Source: Faecalibacterium duncaniae
GTDB lineage: Bacteria; Bacillota; Clostridia; Oscillospirales; Ruminococcaceae
Reading direction: 5' to 3'
Assembly (NCBI RefSeq): GCF_010509575.1
Contig: NZ_CP048437.1
Span: 682,001 to 746,000, forward strand
DNA: 64,000 nt
How positions within the stretch are numbered: position 1 is the stretch's first letter; every line of letters starts with the position of its first letter. This document shows, in pieces, positions 1-8,143 of the stretch. Under the pieces are notes generated by a model. That model saw nothing but the letters and a program-made list of their open reading frames with translations. It was not told where the DNA came from and made no database searches. The translations under genes were made by a program, and so were the position numbers.

Positions 1-1
1 C

Positions 2-706
2 ATACGACCGAGCATCAAACAGGACAAGCCTTTCTCCTCCCCCAAATACAATGCGATCCTTGATCAGCGCTATGGGAATGCTGTTCCGGCCGCAAGGAAG
101 GTCTTTGATTTGTTTGCAGAAAAGCTATGTATCCTCAACGGCAATTATAGCGGACCGGGGCCAAGCCATTACTCGCCTGCTGAGCACGGCGTTTATTACA
201 ATGCAGCAGAGGATGAGAAGAACGTGCGAGGGGCGGGTGCTACATACTACCACGAACTGGGGCACATGATTGATCATGTATGCATGAGATATCAAAATTT
301 GATGTCGGAAAATGCTGTGTTTCACCATGCGCTGGTCAGCGATGGACAAAGGTTAATTCAATGCTATAATAACTCTACCCCGGAACAGAGGGAAAGAGCT
401 GTGCGCAATCTTTGCGAGGGAGCATGGCACAGCTGTTCGGATCTCGCGAATTTTGCTACCAATGGCCATGTTTGTGGTGGATGGGGTCATAGCGAAGAAT
501 ACTGCGCAAGAGCATGGGCCATGGAGCATGAGGCGTTTGCACACTTTTTTGAAGCGAGTATGGGCGATAGCATCAAGCTGCAACGGCTGACCAAACTTTT
601 TCCCAATTCGGTAAGAGTATTTAACCAGATGCTCGATGCGATCATTAAGAATGCAGAACCCTATGACCGTGAGCAGCGTGAACGTGCCATCTGGGAAGAA
701 CGTTGA
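2..706 (+). CDS. Zincin-type metallopeptidase, C-terminal part (phage-like)
   Basis: The reading frame is open from base 2 to the TGA at 704-706, so the gene starts outside the window and about 234 residues are visible. It carries HELGHMIDH, a classic HExxH zinc-protease motif, followed about 90 residues later by an acidic helix (MEHEAFAHFFEAS) that could supply the third zinc ligand. The composition and its position before a small acidic gene and a large serine recombinase suggest the C-terminal peptidase domain of a phage or mobile-element protein, possibly a minor head protein with a fused peptidase. That assignment is inference; only the HExxH zinc-peptidase call is firm. No internal start is convincing, so the true N-terminus and domain order are unknown. 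Confidence 0.6.
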   Translation: MRPSIKQDKPFSSPKYNAILDQRYGNAVPAARKVFDLFAEKLCILNGNYSGPGPSHYSPAEHGVYYNAAEDEKNVRGAGATYYHELGHMIDHVCMRYQNLMSENAVFHHALVSDGQRLIQCYNNSTPEQRERAVRNLCEGAWHSCSDLANFATNGHVCGGWGHSEEYCARAWAMEHEAFAHFFEASMGDSIKLQRLTKLFPNSVRVFNQMLDAIIKNAEPYDREQRERAIWEER

Positions 707-733
707 CAAAAGGCAGAAAGGAGGCCGGACAGA

Positions 734-982
734 GTGACTGTTGAAACTTTAGACGATCTTTTTTCAGACGATTCTATGCCCCAAACTGCTGTGGATGAGG
801 AATTGTTTGAACTGTGTACCGAATTTGAAAATGCATTTCATCAATGCATCCCACGTGAAATGATGCCTTTGTGGGTAACGGATGAGAAACTGAAGGAGGC
901 CATCAGGAACTGTTTGCAGCAGAAAAACGCAGACATCCTCGGAGTACTTGGAATTGAAATTTCAGAAGACAGCATCTATTAA
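734..982 (+). CDS. Small acidic hypothetical protein
   Basis: An 82-residue acidic protein starts at GTG 734, preceded by a strong AAAGGAGG site 10 bases upstream. It lies 27 bp after the metallopeptidase frame on the same strand, so the two are probably co-transcribed. No membrane segment, signal peptide or recognisable motif is visible; the N-terminal third is rich in Asp/Glu. I do not recognise the family. In phage-like elements such small acidic partners often follow structural or head-maturation genes, but nothing in the sequence proves that role. Confidence 0.55.
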   Translation: MTVETLDDLFSDDSMPQTAVDEELFELCTEFENAFHQCIPREMMPLWVTDEKLKEAIRNCLQQKNADILGVLGIEISEDSIY

Positions 983-1071
983 CAGAATCAATTCTCTGCT
1001 CCGAAAAGCAGCCGTTGTTTTTGGTTAGCTTGAGCGATTTAAACAGGGCTGTTGCAAAACAGCCAAAACGA

Positions 1072-1118
1072 AAAAATGAGATGGACTTCCCCGAAAAAGG
1101 TTGCCTGTCTCATTTTTT
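1072..1118. terminator. Bidirectional terminator-like hairpin
   Basis: AAAAATGAGA at 1072-1081 pairs with TCTCATTTTT at 1108-1117 across a 26-base loop. The A-tract and T-tract on the two sides would allow termination in both directions. Confidence 0.5.
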
Positions 1119-1349
1119 GTTGTACTCCGAAACTGCAATTAACCAGATACAACAAGGACGGTATGTCCATTACTGCGCCATCAGTGATTATAGACCAAGA
1201 AGAACAGATGCTCACCAGCTTATGGCGAAAACCACAGGTCGGTGGGTATCTTATTACAAAAAGAAGTAAATGCTGTTCGTTGATTTCATTATTCTATTGC
1301 ACTTCATTGCAAAATATGGTATATAAATTATACGAAACATTGGTTCGGA

Positions 1350-1367
1350 TGAACGCTCCACCGTTCA
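1350..1367. promoter_or_regulatory. Inverted repeat upstream of serine recombinase
   Basis: TGAACG (1350-1355) and CGTTCA (1362-1367) form a 6-6-6 palindrome just before the recombinase. The second recombinase copy has the same arrangement (GAACG/CGTTC near 39510-39526), together with a shared TATATA/ATTATACGAAACA promoter-like stretch. Conservation at both copies suggests an operator or attachment-site accessory element. Confidence 0.45.
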
Positions 1368-1395
1368 CTGATGTAAAAAAAGCGAGGTGCCTGCC

Positions 1396-2982
1396 ATGAC
1401 TGCCGTGATCTATGCCCGTTATTCCACTGACAGCCAGCGAGAAGAATCCATTGAAGGCCAGATCCGTGAATGCACAGCCTATGCGGAAAAGAACGGCTTC
1501 ACGGTGGTGAAGCACTATATCGACCGTGCCGTCTCTGCAAAAACGGACAACCGCCCGCAGTTTCAGCAAATGATCAAAGACAGCGAGCGCGGGATCTTTG
1601 ATGTCATCATTGTCTGGAAGCTGGACCGCTTTGCCCGGAACCGTTACGACAGCGCACGGTACAAGACCCAGCTGAAACGCAATGGTGTGAAACTGGTGTC
1701 GGCAACAGAAGTCATTTCGGCTGGCCCGGAGGGCATCATTCTGGAATCGGTGCTGGAAGGCTACGCCGAATACTACTCGGCTGACCTGTCTGAAAAGGTC
1801 GTGCGCGGCATGACTGAGAACGCTCTCAAGGGCATTTATAATGGTGGCACGATTCCGTTCGGCTACATGATCGATGAGACCCGGCATTACCAGCCCGACC
1901 CGTTGTTGGCTCCGTATGTGGAGCAGACGTTCCAGAAGTATGCGGACGGTGCGACCATGACTGACCTGCGGGATTGGTTGAAGGCGCACAACATCAAAAA
2001 TTCAATGGGCGGGGAGATGTCCTACAATACGATTCAGCGGATGCTGAGTAATCGACGGTACATCGGCGAATTGCGTTTGCGGGATGTGGTACAGCCCAAT
2101 GCGATCCCGGCATTGGTATCGGAAGAGCTGTTCAACAAGGTGCAGAAAAAGCTGGCGAAAAATAAAAAGGCCCCTGCCCGTCATAAGGCAGAGGAAATCT
2201 ATCTGCTCACCACCAAGCTGTACTGCGGCAAGTGCGGTGCGCTGATGTTCGGCGAAAGCGGTGTCAGCCACACCGGGAAGATGTACACCTATTATAAGTG
2301 TGCTGCTGCCAAGAAGAAAAAGACCTGCGATAAAAAGGCCGTGCGGAAACAGTGGCTGGAAGATCTGGTGGTCAACGAAACCATGAAGCTGGTGGAAGAT
2401 GACGCTTCCATGAATGCCATCATTGTCAAAGTCATGGAATTGCAAAATCAGGAAAGCACAGACCTGCCCATCTACGAAAAGCAGTTGAAGGAAACGGAAG
2501 TCGGCATCACCAATATGCTGAACGCTATCCAGATGGGCATTCTGACCAGCTCCACCAAGGAGCGGCTGGAAGCTCTGGAGGATCAGCGAAAAGAACTGCA
2601 AGCCCGCATTGCAGAGGAACGGCTTGCCAAGCCGAAGATGAAAGAAGAGTTCGTCCGGTTTTGGCTGCTCCGTTTCCGTAAACTTGATATGACCCAGCCG
2701 GAGCAGCGACAGGCACTGGTGGATACCTTCATCAATGCCATCTATCTCTACGATGATAAGGTCCTCATTACCTTTAACTATAAGGAAGGCACAGAAACGG
2801 TCGCTTTCGGGGAAGCCGTGAAAGCGGAGAAAAGTTCGGATATGAGTGCGCGAGGTGTACCAGATTTTGAACGTCAAACCGTAAGATTTGACGTTCTTTT
2901 TTGTTATGTAACCCCGAAAAATCGGGGTCTGCACGGTCGATGCACGGTTGGCGTTTTCATAGGAATCCTCTGCATGGGCTGA
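1396..2982 (+). CDS. Large serine recombinase, copy 1 (intact)
   Basis: Site-specific recombinase that integrates and excises a mobile element by serine-mediated double-strand exchange. The N-terminal resolvase domain begins MTAVIYARYST, with the probable nucleophile Ser10, and contains LDRFARNR. The recombinase domain follows (about residues 160-260), then a zinc ribbon (CGKC...C...C), then a coiled-coil region. ATG 1396 is chosen because AGGTG lies 6 bases upstream; an in-frame GTG at 1387 is less likely. The copy at 39554 is nearly identical over about 480 codons. Similarity ends at GCGCGAGGTG, so the last ~45 codons here are flanking DNA read in frame through the attachment core. This copy has no internal stop and is the likely functional enzyme. 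Confidence 0.9.
   Translation: MTAVIYARYSTDSQREESIEGQIRECTAYAEKNGFTVVKHYIDRAVSAKTDNRPQFQQMIKDSERGIFDVIIVWKLDRFARNRYDSARYKTQLKRNGVKLVSATEVISAGPEGIILESVLEGYAEYYSADLSEKVVRGMTENALKGIYNGGTIPFGYMIDETRHYQPDPLLAPYVEQTFQKYADGATMTDLRDWLKAHNIKNSMGGEMSYNTIQRMLSNRRYIGELRLRDVVQPNAIPALVSEELFNKVQKKLAKNKKAPARHKAEEIYLLTTKLYCGKCGALMFGESGVSHTGKMYTYYKCAAAKKKKTCDKKAVRKQWLEDLVVNETMKLVEDDASMNAIIVKVMELQNQESTDLPIYEKQLKETEVGITNMLNAIQMGILTSSTKERLEALEDQRKELQARIAEERLAKPKMKEEFVRFWLLRFRKLDMTQPEQRQALVDTFINAIYLYDDKVLITFNYKEGTETVAFGEAVKAEKSSDMSARGVPDFERQTVRFDVLFCYVTPKNRGLHGRCTVGVFIGILCMG
2848..2862. other. Attachment core of serine recombinase (copy 1 end)
   Basis: GCGCGAGGTGTACCA marks the point where the two recombinase copies diverge. 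The equivalent at 41109-41123 is GCGCGAGGTGCACCA. The shared GAGGTGYACCA also matches the 3' end of the tRNA-Lys half at 17931-17941. The core assignment is inferred from these comparisons. Confidence 0.5.
2869..2902. terminator. Rho-independent terminator
   Basis: GAACGTCAAA (2869-2878) pairs perfectly with TTTGACGTTC (2887-2896), followed by a T-run to 2902. It lies just past the attachment core, as a tRNA or host-gene terminator would. Confidence 0.75.
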
Positions 2983-3013
2983 AATTACTTTGAAATGCGT
3001 GGTGAATTTTGCA

Positions 3014-4393
3014 TCAAGTCAACAGAGCCAGACGGAGCTGCGCCTTTACTTCGGGGTCTGCGTTCTTCAGAAGTTCCAGTAGAGCGGTCATAGAGATGGT
3101 CGGTTCGCCTGCGGCGGGTACAGCCTGCGGGCTGGGGCTTTCCTGTTTAGCATAGAACCCTTCCTCGAACTTCCTGCCCAGTTCTACACGAGAGGACTGC
3201 TGGATATGGGCGTAGGTGTTCACCAACATATCTGCCGTGGCGTGTCCTGTGGTACCCTGAACGGCCTTCACATCGCCGCCAGAGATCATCAGCTGATTGG
3301 AATGGCGCAGACCGTGAAAGACGATGCGTAGGAACTCTGGGTGGGTATCCTGCCATTTGAGGAACTTCTTGCGAATCAGCACAGGCTCCACCGCCAGACC
3401 GTTGGGCAAACGGAATAGCATCCCACTGTCATGGTAACGTGCCGGGTCTTTCCTCTCGTCTGCCGCTAACTGATTCAGCCACTTCTTCAATTCCTCTTTC
3501 AGAGCAGAGGTCATGAAGATGGTGCGGCAGGAGGATGCCGTTTTGGTACTTTTCAGGATGAGGGAAGTGGTGCTGCGCTCCAGCTTGTCCGGGAATACCT
3601 TGATGATGCAACCATCGTCCACCTGATTCAAGGTTTCTTTTCGCACCCGCTGCATGGACTTGTTGATACGGAATGTTCCGATGCCATCCGCAGCGTCAAA
3701 ATCGAGGTCTTCCGGGGTCAGACCTACGATCTCGCCCTCTCGCAGTGCGCCTACCAGAGTGAGATGCACCGCCAGATGCAGGATGGGGTCGTCCATGCTA
3801 TCCAGAGCCGCTCGCATTTCCTCTACTGTCCAGATGGTACGCTCCTGCGTGGACTTCTTGGGGCTGTCCACGGGAACCGGACTTTTGACGAGAATGCCCC
3901 ACTCTACGGCATACTGGAACGCTGTTCCTAGCAGCCGATGCACTTCGTGGATTGTCGTGCCGGATAGAAACCGCTGCTTCTGCTTTTCGGTCAGTTCCTG
4001 CTTCTTTCCTTCGATATACGAACCGCAGGGCGTTTTGCTCAGGGTCGTGTAGAGGTTCTCCATGTGGTAGGGCTTGAGCTTCTGCATTTCCATGCTGCCG
4101 ATATAGGGGTTGATCAGGTTCTGGATGGTGGAAAGGTTGGATTCATAGGTTTTGGGCGCCCACTTGTGCTTGCTGCACTGTTTCGGCAGCCAGTCCATCA
4201 GGAACTCTGCCACCGTCACCGAGGACGGAATTAGGAAAGTGCCAGCCGCCAGTTCGTACTCAATCTGCTTTTTTCGGTTTGTTGCCTCCTCTTTTGTGGG
4301 AAAACTCTCCCATTTGTCGCAGCTCTTGCCGTGCTCATCTTCGTAGGTGTAGCGGACGCTGTAAGAGTTGCCGCGCTTCGTAATATATGCCAT
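3014..4393 (-). CDS. int: Tyrosine recombinase (integrase)
   Basis: Phage/ICE-type tyrosine integrase of 459 residues. It has an N-terminal arm-binding domain (AYITKRGNSYSVRY), a SAM-like core-binding domain around residues 60-170, and a C-terminal catalytic domain with ALREGE (first Arg), HGLRHS (HxxR), GHAT and the tyrosine in VNTYAHI. The start at 4393 is preceded by AAGGAGG 8 bases upstream; the longer frame to 4456 has no better site. Its gene follows the excisionase by 16 bp on the same strand, the usual xis-int pair. It probably drives the element ending in the tRNA-Lys half at 17897-17941, since tyrosine integrases commonly cross over in tRNA anticodon loops; that target is inferred from the scar. 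Confidence 0.92.
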   Translation of the reverse strand: MAYITKRGNSYSVRYTYEDEHGKSCDKWESFPTKEEATNRKKQIEYELAAGTFLIPSSVTVAEFLMDWLPKQCSKHKWAPKTYESNLSTIQNLINPYIGSMEMQKLKPYHMENLYTTLSKTPCGSYIEGKKQELTEKQKQRFLSGTTIHEVHRLLGTAFQYAVEWGILVKSPVPVDSPKKSTQERTIWTVEEMRAALDSMDDPILHLAVHLTLVGALREGEIVGLTPEDLDFDAADGIGTFRINKSMQRVRKETLNQVDDGCIIKVFPDKLERSTTSLILKSTKTASSCRTIFMTSALKEELKKWLNQLAADERKDPARYHDSGMLFRLPNGLAVEPVLIRKKFLKWQDTHPEFLRIVFHGLRHSNQLMISGGDVKAVQGTTGHATADMLVNTYAHIQQSSRVELGRKFEEGFYAKQESPSPQAVPAAGEPTISMTALLELLKNADPEVKAQLRLALLT

Positions 4394-4409
4394 ACTGTTT
4401 GCCTCCTTA

Positions 4410-4724
4410 TCAAGCTGCCCGGTTGAGCCACGCATCGAAACTGTCCTTCGGTACACGGATGCTTCCGCCTACCCGCAGAACACGGAATTCGGTGGTGCTG
4501 TTGCACAGGTTGTAGGCAGAGCGCAGGCTGATAGCCAGCATTCGTGCGATCTCTTCCACCGTGTACACCAGCTTTGTGGTTGCCGGGCTGTCAGTCGGAG
4601 ACTTGACGGCATTGGTTTGAGTGACCGCCTCCATTGTAGTGGGATTCGAGTCCTTTTGCAAGAACTTATTCGTATAATTTTCAGATTTCACAGTTTCGGT
4701 CATGTCGGGCCGATTCATATTCAT
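4410..4724 (-). CDS. xis: Excisionase / helix-turn-helix DNA-binding protein
   Basis: A 104-residue protein with a C-terminal MerR/AlpA-type winged helix: YTVEEIARMLAISLRSAYNL, then RVGGSIRVPKDSFDAWL. This is the standard excisionase-family signature. The N-terminal half is a low-complexity Thr/Ser/Asn-rich tail. The start at 4724 is chosen because GGAGGT lies 7 bases upstream; an upstream in-frame start at 4772 lacks a site. It is transcribed just ahead of the integrase and should bend attachment-site DNA to favour excision over integration. The DNA-binding fold is well supported; the excision role rests on family and position. Confidence 0.85.
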   Translation of the reverse strand: MNMNRPDMTETVKSENYTNKFLQKDSNPTTMEAVTQTNAVKSPTDSPATTKLVYTVEEIARMLAISLRSAYNLCNSTTEFRVLRVGGSIRVPKDSFDAWLNRAA

Positions 4725-4796
4725 AGGCAGACCTCCAATTCCTTGTAGCCGGGTGACTTTTGCACCCGGCAATTTTTGTTTTCCAATGTTTTCAGT

Positions 4797-5320
4797 TTAT
4801 CCGATCAAGCGTTTCATGCGTTCCAGCTTTTCCTGCGCAGTTTCCTTGCGGAAACTTACACCGATACAGGAGATTGGGACGCACATTTCCAGCAGGCGGT
4901 CATAGATGCGGGCATGAGGGGTATCCTGTGGGCGGCGCATCTCGTCCAGCGTCAAGTTGGTGGTGACGATCAGTGGTTTCCGGCTGCGGTATCTGCTGTC
5001 CGCGATGTTGTAGACCTGTTCCAGCGCATACTCTGTACCACGCTCCATGCCGAAATCGTCAATGACGAGCAGGGGATAGCAGCAGAGCTTGTCTACAACT
5101 TCATTCCGCCCGGAAAAGCTGCTGTTCAGCTCGTTCAGGATTCGGGCGAAGTTTGTCATGTGCACAGGCACCTCCTGCTCTATCAGAGCGTTTGCAATGC
5201 ACCCGGCAAGGAAACTCTTGCCGGTGCCCACACCGCCCCAGAGGAACAGTCCTAGGTTCTCTGCACGCATGGTCTGCCACTGCTCCACATAGCGATGTGC
5301 ATGGTGCATTCTCCCAACGA
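4797..5320 (-). pseudogene. DnaC-like replication ATPase, N-terminally truncated
   Basis: The frame encodes the AAA+ core of a DnaC/IstB-type ATPase: Walker A WGGVGTGKS, Walker B LLVIDDFGMER, sensor region PLIVTTNLT, and a C-terminal arginine-rich end. Intact relatives carry roughly 100 more N-terminal residues that bind the helicase or initiator; here the homologous sequence begins at MHHAHRYVEQW and runs directly into the 3' part of a repA remnant in another frame. A deletion has therefore fused the two genes. ATG 5309 could still start a 170-residue protein, but there is no good ribosome site. It sits between the excisionase and the replication initiator remnant, the usual order in such elements. 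Confidence 0.7.
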
Positions 5321-5742
5321 TAGACGAGCATTGTTTGATCTTATCAGGTGGTTATCATTCAGGTTGCTCTTATTACGTTGGTTAGGTGTGCATTTTTGCG
5401 CAATCACACTGCTCGTTTCTGCACAGTCATGCTCGGCGTTTTTGCATACTGTGACAGCGCAATTTTGCGTAGTGTACGGAACCTTGAGCAGAATGCGGCT
5501 GGGCTTGGAAAAGCCGTTGCGGACGCGTTCCACGAGCTGTGCGTTTTCCAATTCGGCAAATGCGCGTGTTATGCTGGAAAGGCTGTATCTCAAATCTTTT
5601 GACAGCTTGGAAAGCGGATAGATCACATAAATGTGCCCCTGTGTATCGATCCAGTTATTCTTTTGAGAAAGCGGGCATAGGGCAGATATTGCGGCAGTGG
5701 CATATTGGGTTTCAAGTAATCCGAAATGGAATTCACCTCCAT
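5321..5742 (-). pseudogene. Replication initiator (RepA-type), decayed
   Basis: Two frames together make a RepA N-domain-like protein. In the first, SDYLKPNMPLPQYLPYARFL follows a perfect GGAGGTG site, but the codon at the expected start (5727-5725) is ATT, not ATG. After YARFL the frame stops. A second frame continues with NNWIDTQGHIYVIYP and AFAELENAQLVERVRNG, typical of the winged-helix part. The helix-rich segment that normally joins these parts is missing, so a deletion with frameshift has occurred. The 3' end is fused to the truncated dnaC-like gene. Loss of start codon, internal deletion and 3' fusion make this a non-functional relic of a plasmid-like replication module. Confidence 0.7.
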
Positions 5743-5761
5743 TTTTACATCCGAATTAGTG

Positions 5762-6784
5762 CTAAACCGTTTGAGAGTTTTGGTTTCCATCATTGTTCAG
5801 ACGATCTTTTACCGTCTGAAGATACCGACTGGCACGGTCGATAAAAATCAGCAGCTTCTCATTGTTCTTCGGTTCAGTAAGAATATCCGGGTATTCACGA
5901 AAGCACATTTCCCACCGCCGGACAAAATCCTCCTGCGCTCCCTGAATCTCGCACATCATGGCTTCGCCATCTGCCAAGCGGCGAGGTGAATAGATGCTCT
6001 TGACGGCATCCTTGAGATTCTGCTTTTCTTCCTTGTTGAGTCCTTTCTTATGCCCCTGAATGTCTTGCTTGAAGGTCGTTATAAACTCATTGTCCTTTGA
6101 AGGCGAAGAATACGAATCCGTGATACTGGAATCCCGTTCGCCTTTAGGCTTACGAAGCTCTGCCACAACTTCGGGACGCTTTTCCTTTGGAACCTTTGCA
6201 ATCGAGGAAATTTCACGGTCGCTTGCCCGGATCTTTCCACTCAGGATTTCTTTCTGCGCTCCGGGTACTGCCTCCTCCGCAGCTTCCACACCTTTTGCAA
6301 ATTGCTCTGCACGGTAAACATAACTTTCGGATGTTCCATGTTCCGCAGCGACCTTCGACCGTGAACCGTGCTTTGTGCGGTCTGGTTCATTTTGAACCAG
6401 ACCACTTTCAGATGCCAAAGTATACTGATTGCCGTGAAACGATTTGATTTGCTTTTCCGCTTCTGCCTGCTTTCCGATCAGGAACTTTTTCTGTTCTGGG
6501 GTCAGGTTTCGCCGCCCAAGCTGATTTTTACAGATCCATACGAGTGCTTCATAACGGCTGGAAAATTCTTTTTCGATGACTTCAAATGGAATAAATGGAT
6601 ATTTCCGAAGAATTTGATAGCGTGTATGTCCATCCACAATATAGCCGTTCCACGTGATGATCGGATTCAGTACACGTTCTTCTTTTAGGATGTTCATTTC
6701 CAGTTGGTGGGTTTCCTCAAACGACGGAGGGTTGATTTGATTCTGGAACTCCGGATCGATTTTAAGCTGGCTCAGTTTTGTCAT
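5762..6784 (-). CDS. ParB-like partition/regulatory protein, copy A
   Basis: A 340-residue protein with an N-terminal ParB/Sulfiredoxin-type domain (LEMNILKEERVLNPIITW, GYIVDGHTRYQIL) and the conserved stretch WICKNQLGRRNLTPEQKKFLIGKQ. A helix-turn-helix follows (SKVAAEHGTSESYVYRAEQFAKG), then a charged C-terminal half. Start 6784 follows AAGGATGG; the longer frame to 6892 is less likely. The gene at 24911-25846 is a clear paralogue. It lies upstream of the decayed repA on the same strand and next to the hairpin array at 6957-7525, which is a candidate binding or regulatory target. Proteins of this type in integrative elements may act in partition, transfer control or transcription; which applies here is not visible. 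Confidence 0.8.
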   Translation of the reverse strand: MTKLSQLKIDPEFQNQINPPSFEETHQLEMNILKEERVLNPIITWNGYIVDGHTRYQILRKYPFIPFEVIEKEFSSRYEALVWICKNQLGRRNLTPEQKKFLIGKQAEAEKQIKSFHGNQYTLASESGLVQNEPDRTKHGSRSKVAAEHGTSESYVYRAEQFAKGVEAAEEAVPGAQKEILSGKIRASDREISSIAKVPKEKRPEVVAELRKPKGERDSSITDSYSSPSKDNEFITTFKQDIQGHKKGLNKEEKQNLKDAVKSIYSPRRLADGEAMMCEIQGAQEDFVRRWEMCFREYPDILTEPKNNEKLLIFIDRASRYLQTVKDRLNNDGNQNSQTV

Positions 6785-6830
6785 AGGCAAACCATCCTTT
6801 CTGAAATGAAATAGAATATCATTGTTCTTA

Positions 6831-7545
6831 TGCCGTTCTCTCTGCATGGATTTCCTGCCCCCTTCCAACGGCGTTTTCCGGCTCGTCCTCATAGGGTCTC
6901 TTCGCCGGGTATTCCATGCAGACGGTCATGTGATTTTCAAGGTTCGATGAAGGCTTGTAGAAAGCATATCACAATGAAGCAGAAATTTTTAGGAAGCATT
7001 CCTTCCGGTTTTCAGTGGATTTTAGGAGAATCTCAAGGAAAAACCGGAAGGGATGCTTCCGCTTCTTAGAAAATGTTCTGGATAGAGCATACCATAAAGT
7101 CACTCGATTTTTTAGGAACTGGTAGTTCCGGTTTTTAAAAAATACGAAGTGAATTTCAAGGCAAAATCGGAACTACTGGTTCTGGTTTTTCGTATCAACG
7201 TGATTTCGGATTTTGGGTGCCGTTCTCTCTGCATGGACTTCCTGCCCCCTCTCGGCGGCGTTTTCCGGCTCTCCTTCTGGTCATCGCCGGGTATCCCATG
7301 CAGACGGTCATGCGGTTTTCAAGGTTCGATGAGGAGTTGTAGAAAGCATATCACAATCATACAAGCGTTTTTAGGACGTATCAGGTCCGGTTTTGAGGGA
7401 GAAAACCGGACTTGGGAGGTCCGGTTCTTGTGAACAGCTCTGGATAGAGCATATCATAATAACACTCAAATTTTTAGGAGGTGATACTTCCGCTTTTTGC
7501 CTTCAAAACCGGAAGTAATAGTTCCGGTTTTGTGCGATATTAAAT
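6831..7545. repeat. Two tandem copies of a ~380-bp unit
   Basis: GCCGTTCTCTCTGCATGGA recurs at 6832 and 7219. It is followed in both copies by a TTCCTGCCCC tract, a CATGCAGACGGTCATG tract (near 6916 and 7297), TTTTCAAGGTTCGATGA, and two hairpins. The copies are diverged, so this is an old tandem duplication rather than recent slippage. Confidence 0.75.
6957..7525 (+). ncRNA. Array of four covarying hairpins
   Basis: Each of four units has a box like AGMGCATAYCAYAAT, then TTTTTAGGA, then a long stem whose inner end is TTCCGGTTTT/AAAACCGGAA or close to it. Arms: 6992-7012 with 7039-7060; 7115-7136 with 7163-7182; 7374-7394 with 7402-7422; 7478-7499 with 7505-7524. Arm sequences differ between units, but most changes are compensated. 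In units 1 and 2 every mismatch is a G-U pair if the plus strand is transcribed, which argues for selection on RNA structure. It could also be a partition-protein or initiator binding array for the neighbouring ParB-like gene. No known RNA family is recognised. Confidence 0.55.
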
Positions 7546-8125
7546 GTATCAACGACGATTTTAATAAAACAAATTTTTCTCCAAGAAATTTGCTTATTCA
7601 GCGGTCGTTAAGGGGCGAAACTAGCGCATTCTTGTGCTAAACATCGGGTTTGGGCGAAGCCCAACAAGTGTTTTGAAGCTGGATTTGTAAAAAATCAGGT
7701 TCAAAACTTGCGAGGTGGTACCGGCTCGCCCTGCTTGCTGCGATTGCAAACTCGAAAACTTCCTGAGCAAAAAAATAGTCGCCCGCATCAAGTGAAACTT
7801 GAAAATGGACGGTCTTGATCGCAAAATGATTTTCGAATTTTGGAAAGTATGTTGAGAGGTTTCATAGCGCCCGCAAGCAGGGCAGACGTATATACAACGT
7901 CTGCATCTGCAAGCAATGTTTTCGTCTATACAAAAACACTTTTTGCGTTGCAAAATGCTTGTTGGGCTGTGCCCAAACCCCTTGTGTTCTGCATCCGTTG
8001 GATGCAGGCTGCGCGATTGCATCGCTTAAGGTAGATAGAAAGGTTCATCATGATCTGGCGCAAGGGGAGAGAGGTTCTCTTGTAAAAAATACGGATTTAT
8101 GATACTATTATTTTGAAAAGGTAGT
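7546..8125. other. Non-coding region with long inverted repeat
   Basis: A 31-base arm at 7645-7675 is repeated inverted at 7951-7981 with three mismatches. Between them, GCAGACGT/ACGTCTGC (7882-7904) forms a smaller palindrome. A minus-strand frame across 7621-8022 is Arg/Cys/Ser-rich and unconvincing. Hairpins of this kind are seen at transfer origins, attachment ends and structured RNAs; the sequence does not decide between these. Confidence 0.5.
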
Positions 8126-8143
8126 TTGAAAGCTGGTGAGCCG

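Larger units (their letters stand above)
983..1395 (+). other. Intergenic region between phage-like genes and recombinase
   Basis: This stretch holds a terminator-like hairpin near 1072-1118 and the recombinase promoter/operator area. A short frame from ATG 1163 to 1399 (about 78 codons, weak AAGGA site) reads through into the recombinase start. It looks partly coding, but I cannot assign it to a family and treat it as a possible gene fragment. Confidence 0.35.

Noticed and set aside
5252..5626. 124-codon frame taken as a complete gene
   Set aside because: It begins inside the RepA domain and ends in DnaC antisense-frame DNA; it is a remnant produced by deletions.
6957..7525. CRISPR-like array
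   Set aside because: Units are hairpins with variable stems and only four copies of unequal spacing; there is no constant repeat with spacers and no cas gene.
7621..8022. Minus-strand frame of 133 codons
   Set aside because: Spans a long inverted repeat, has unusual Arg/Cys content and no ribosome site; treated as non-coding.
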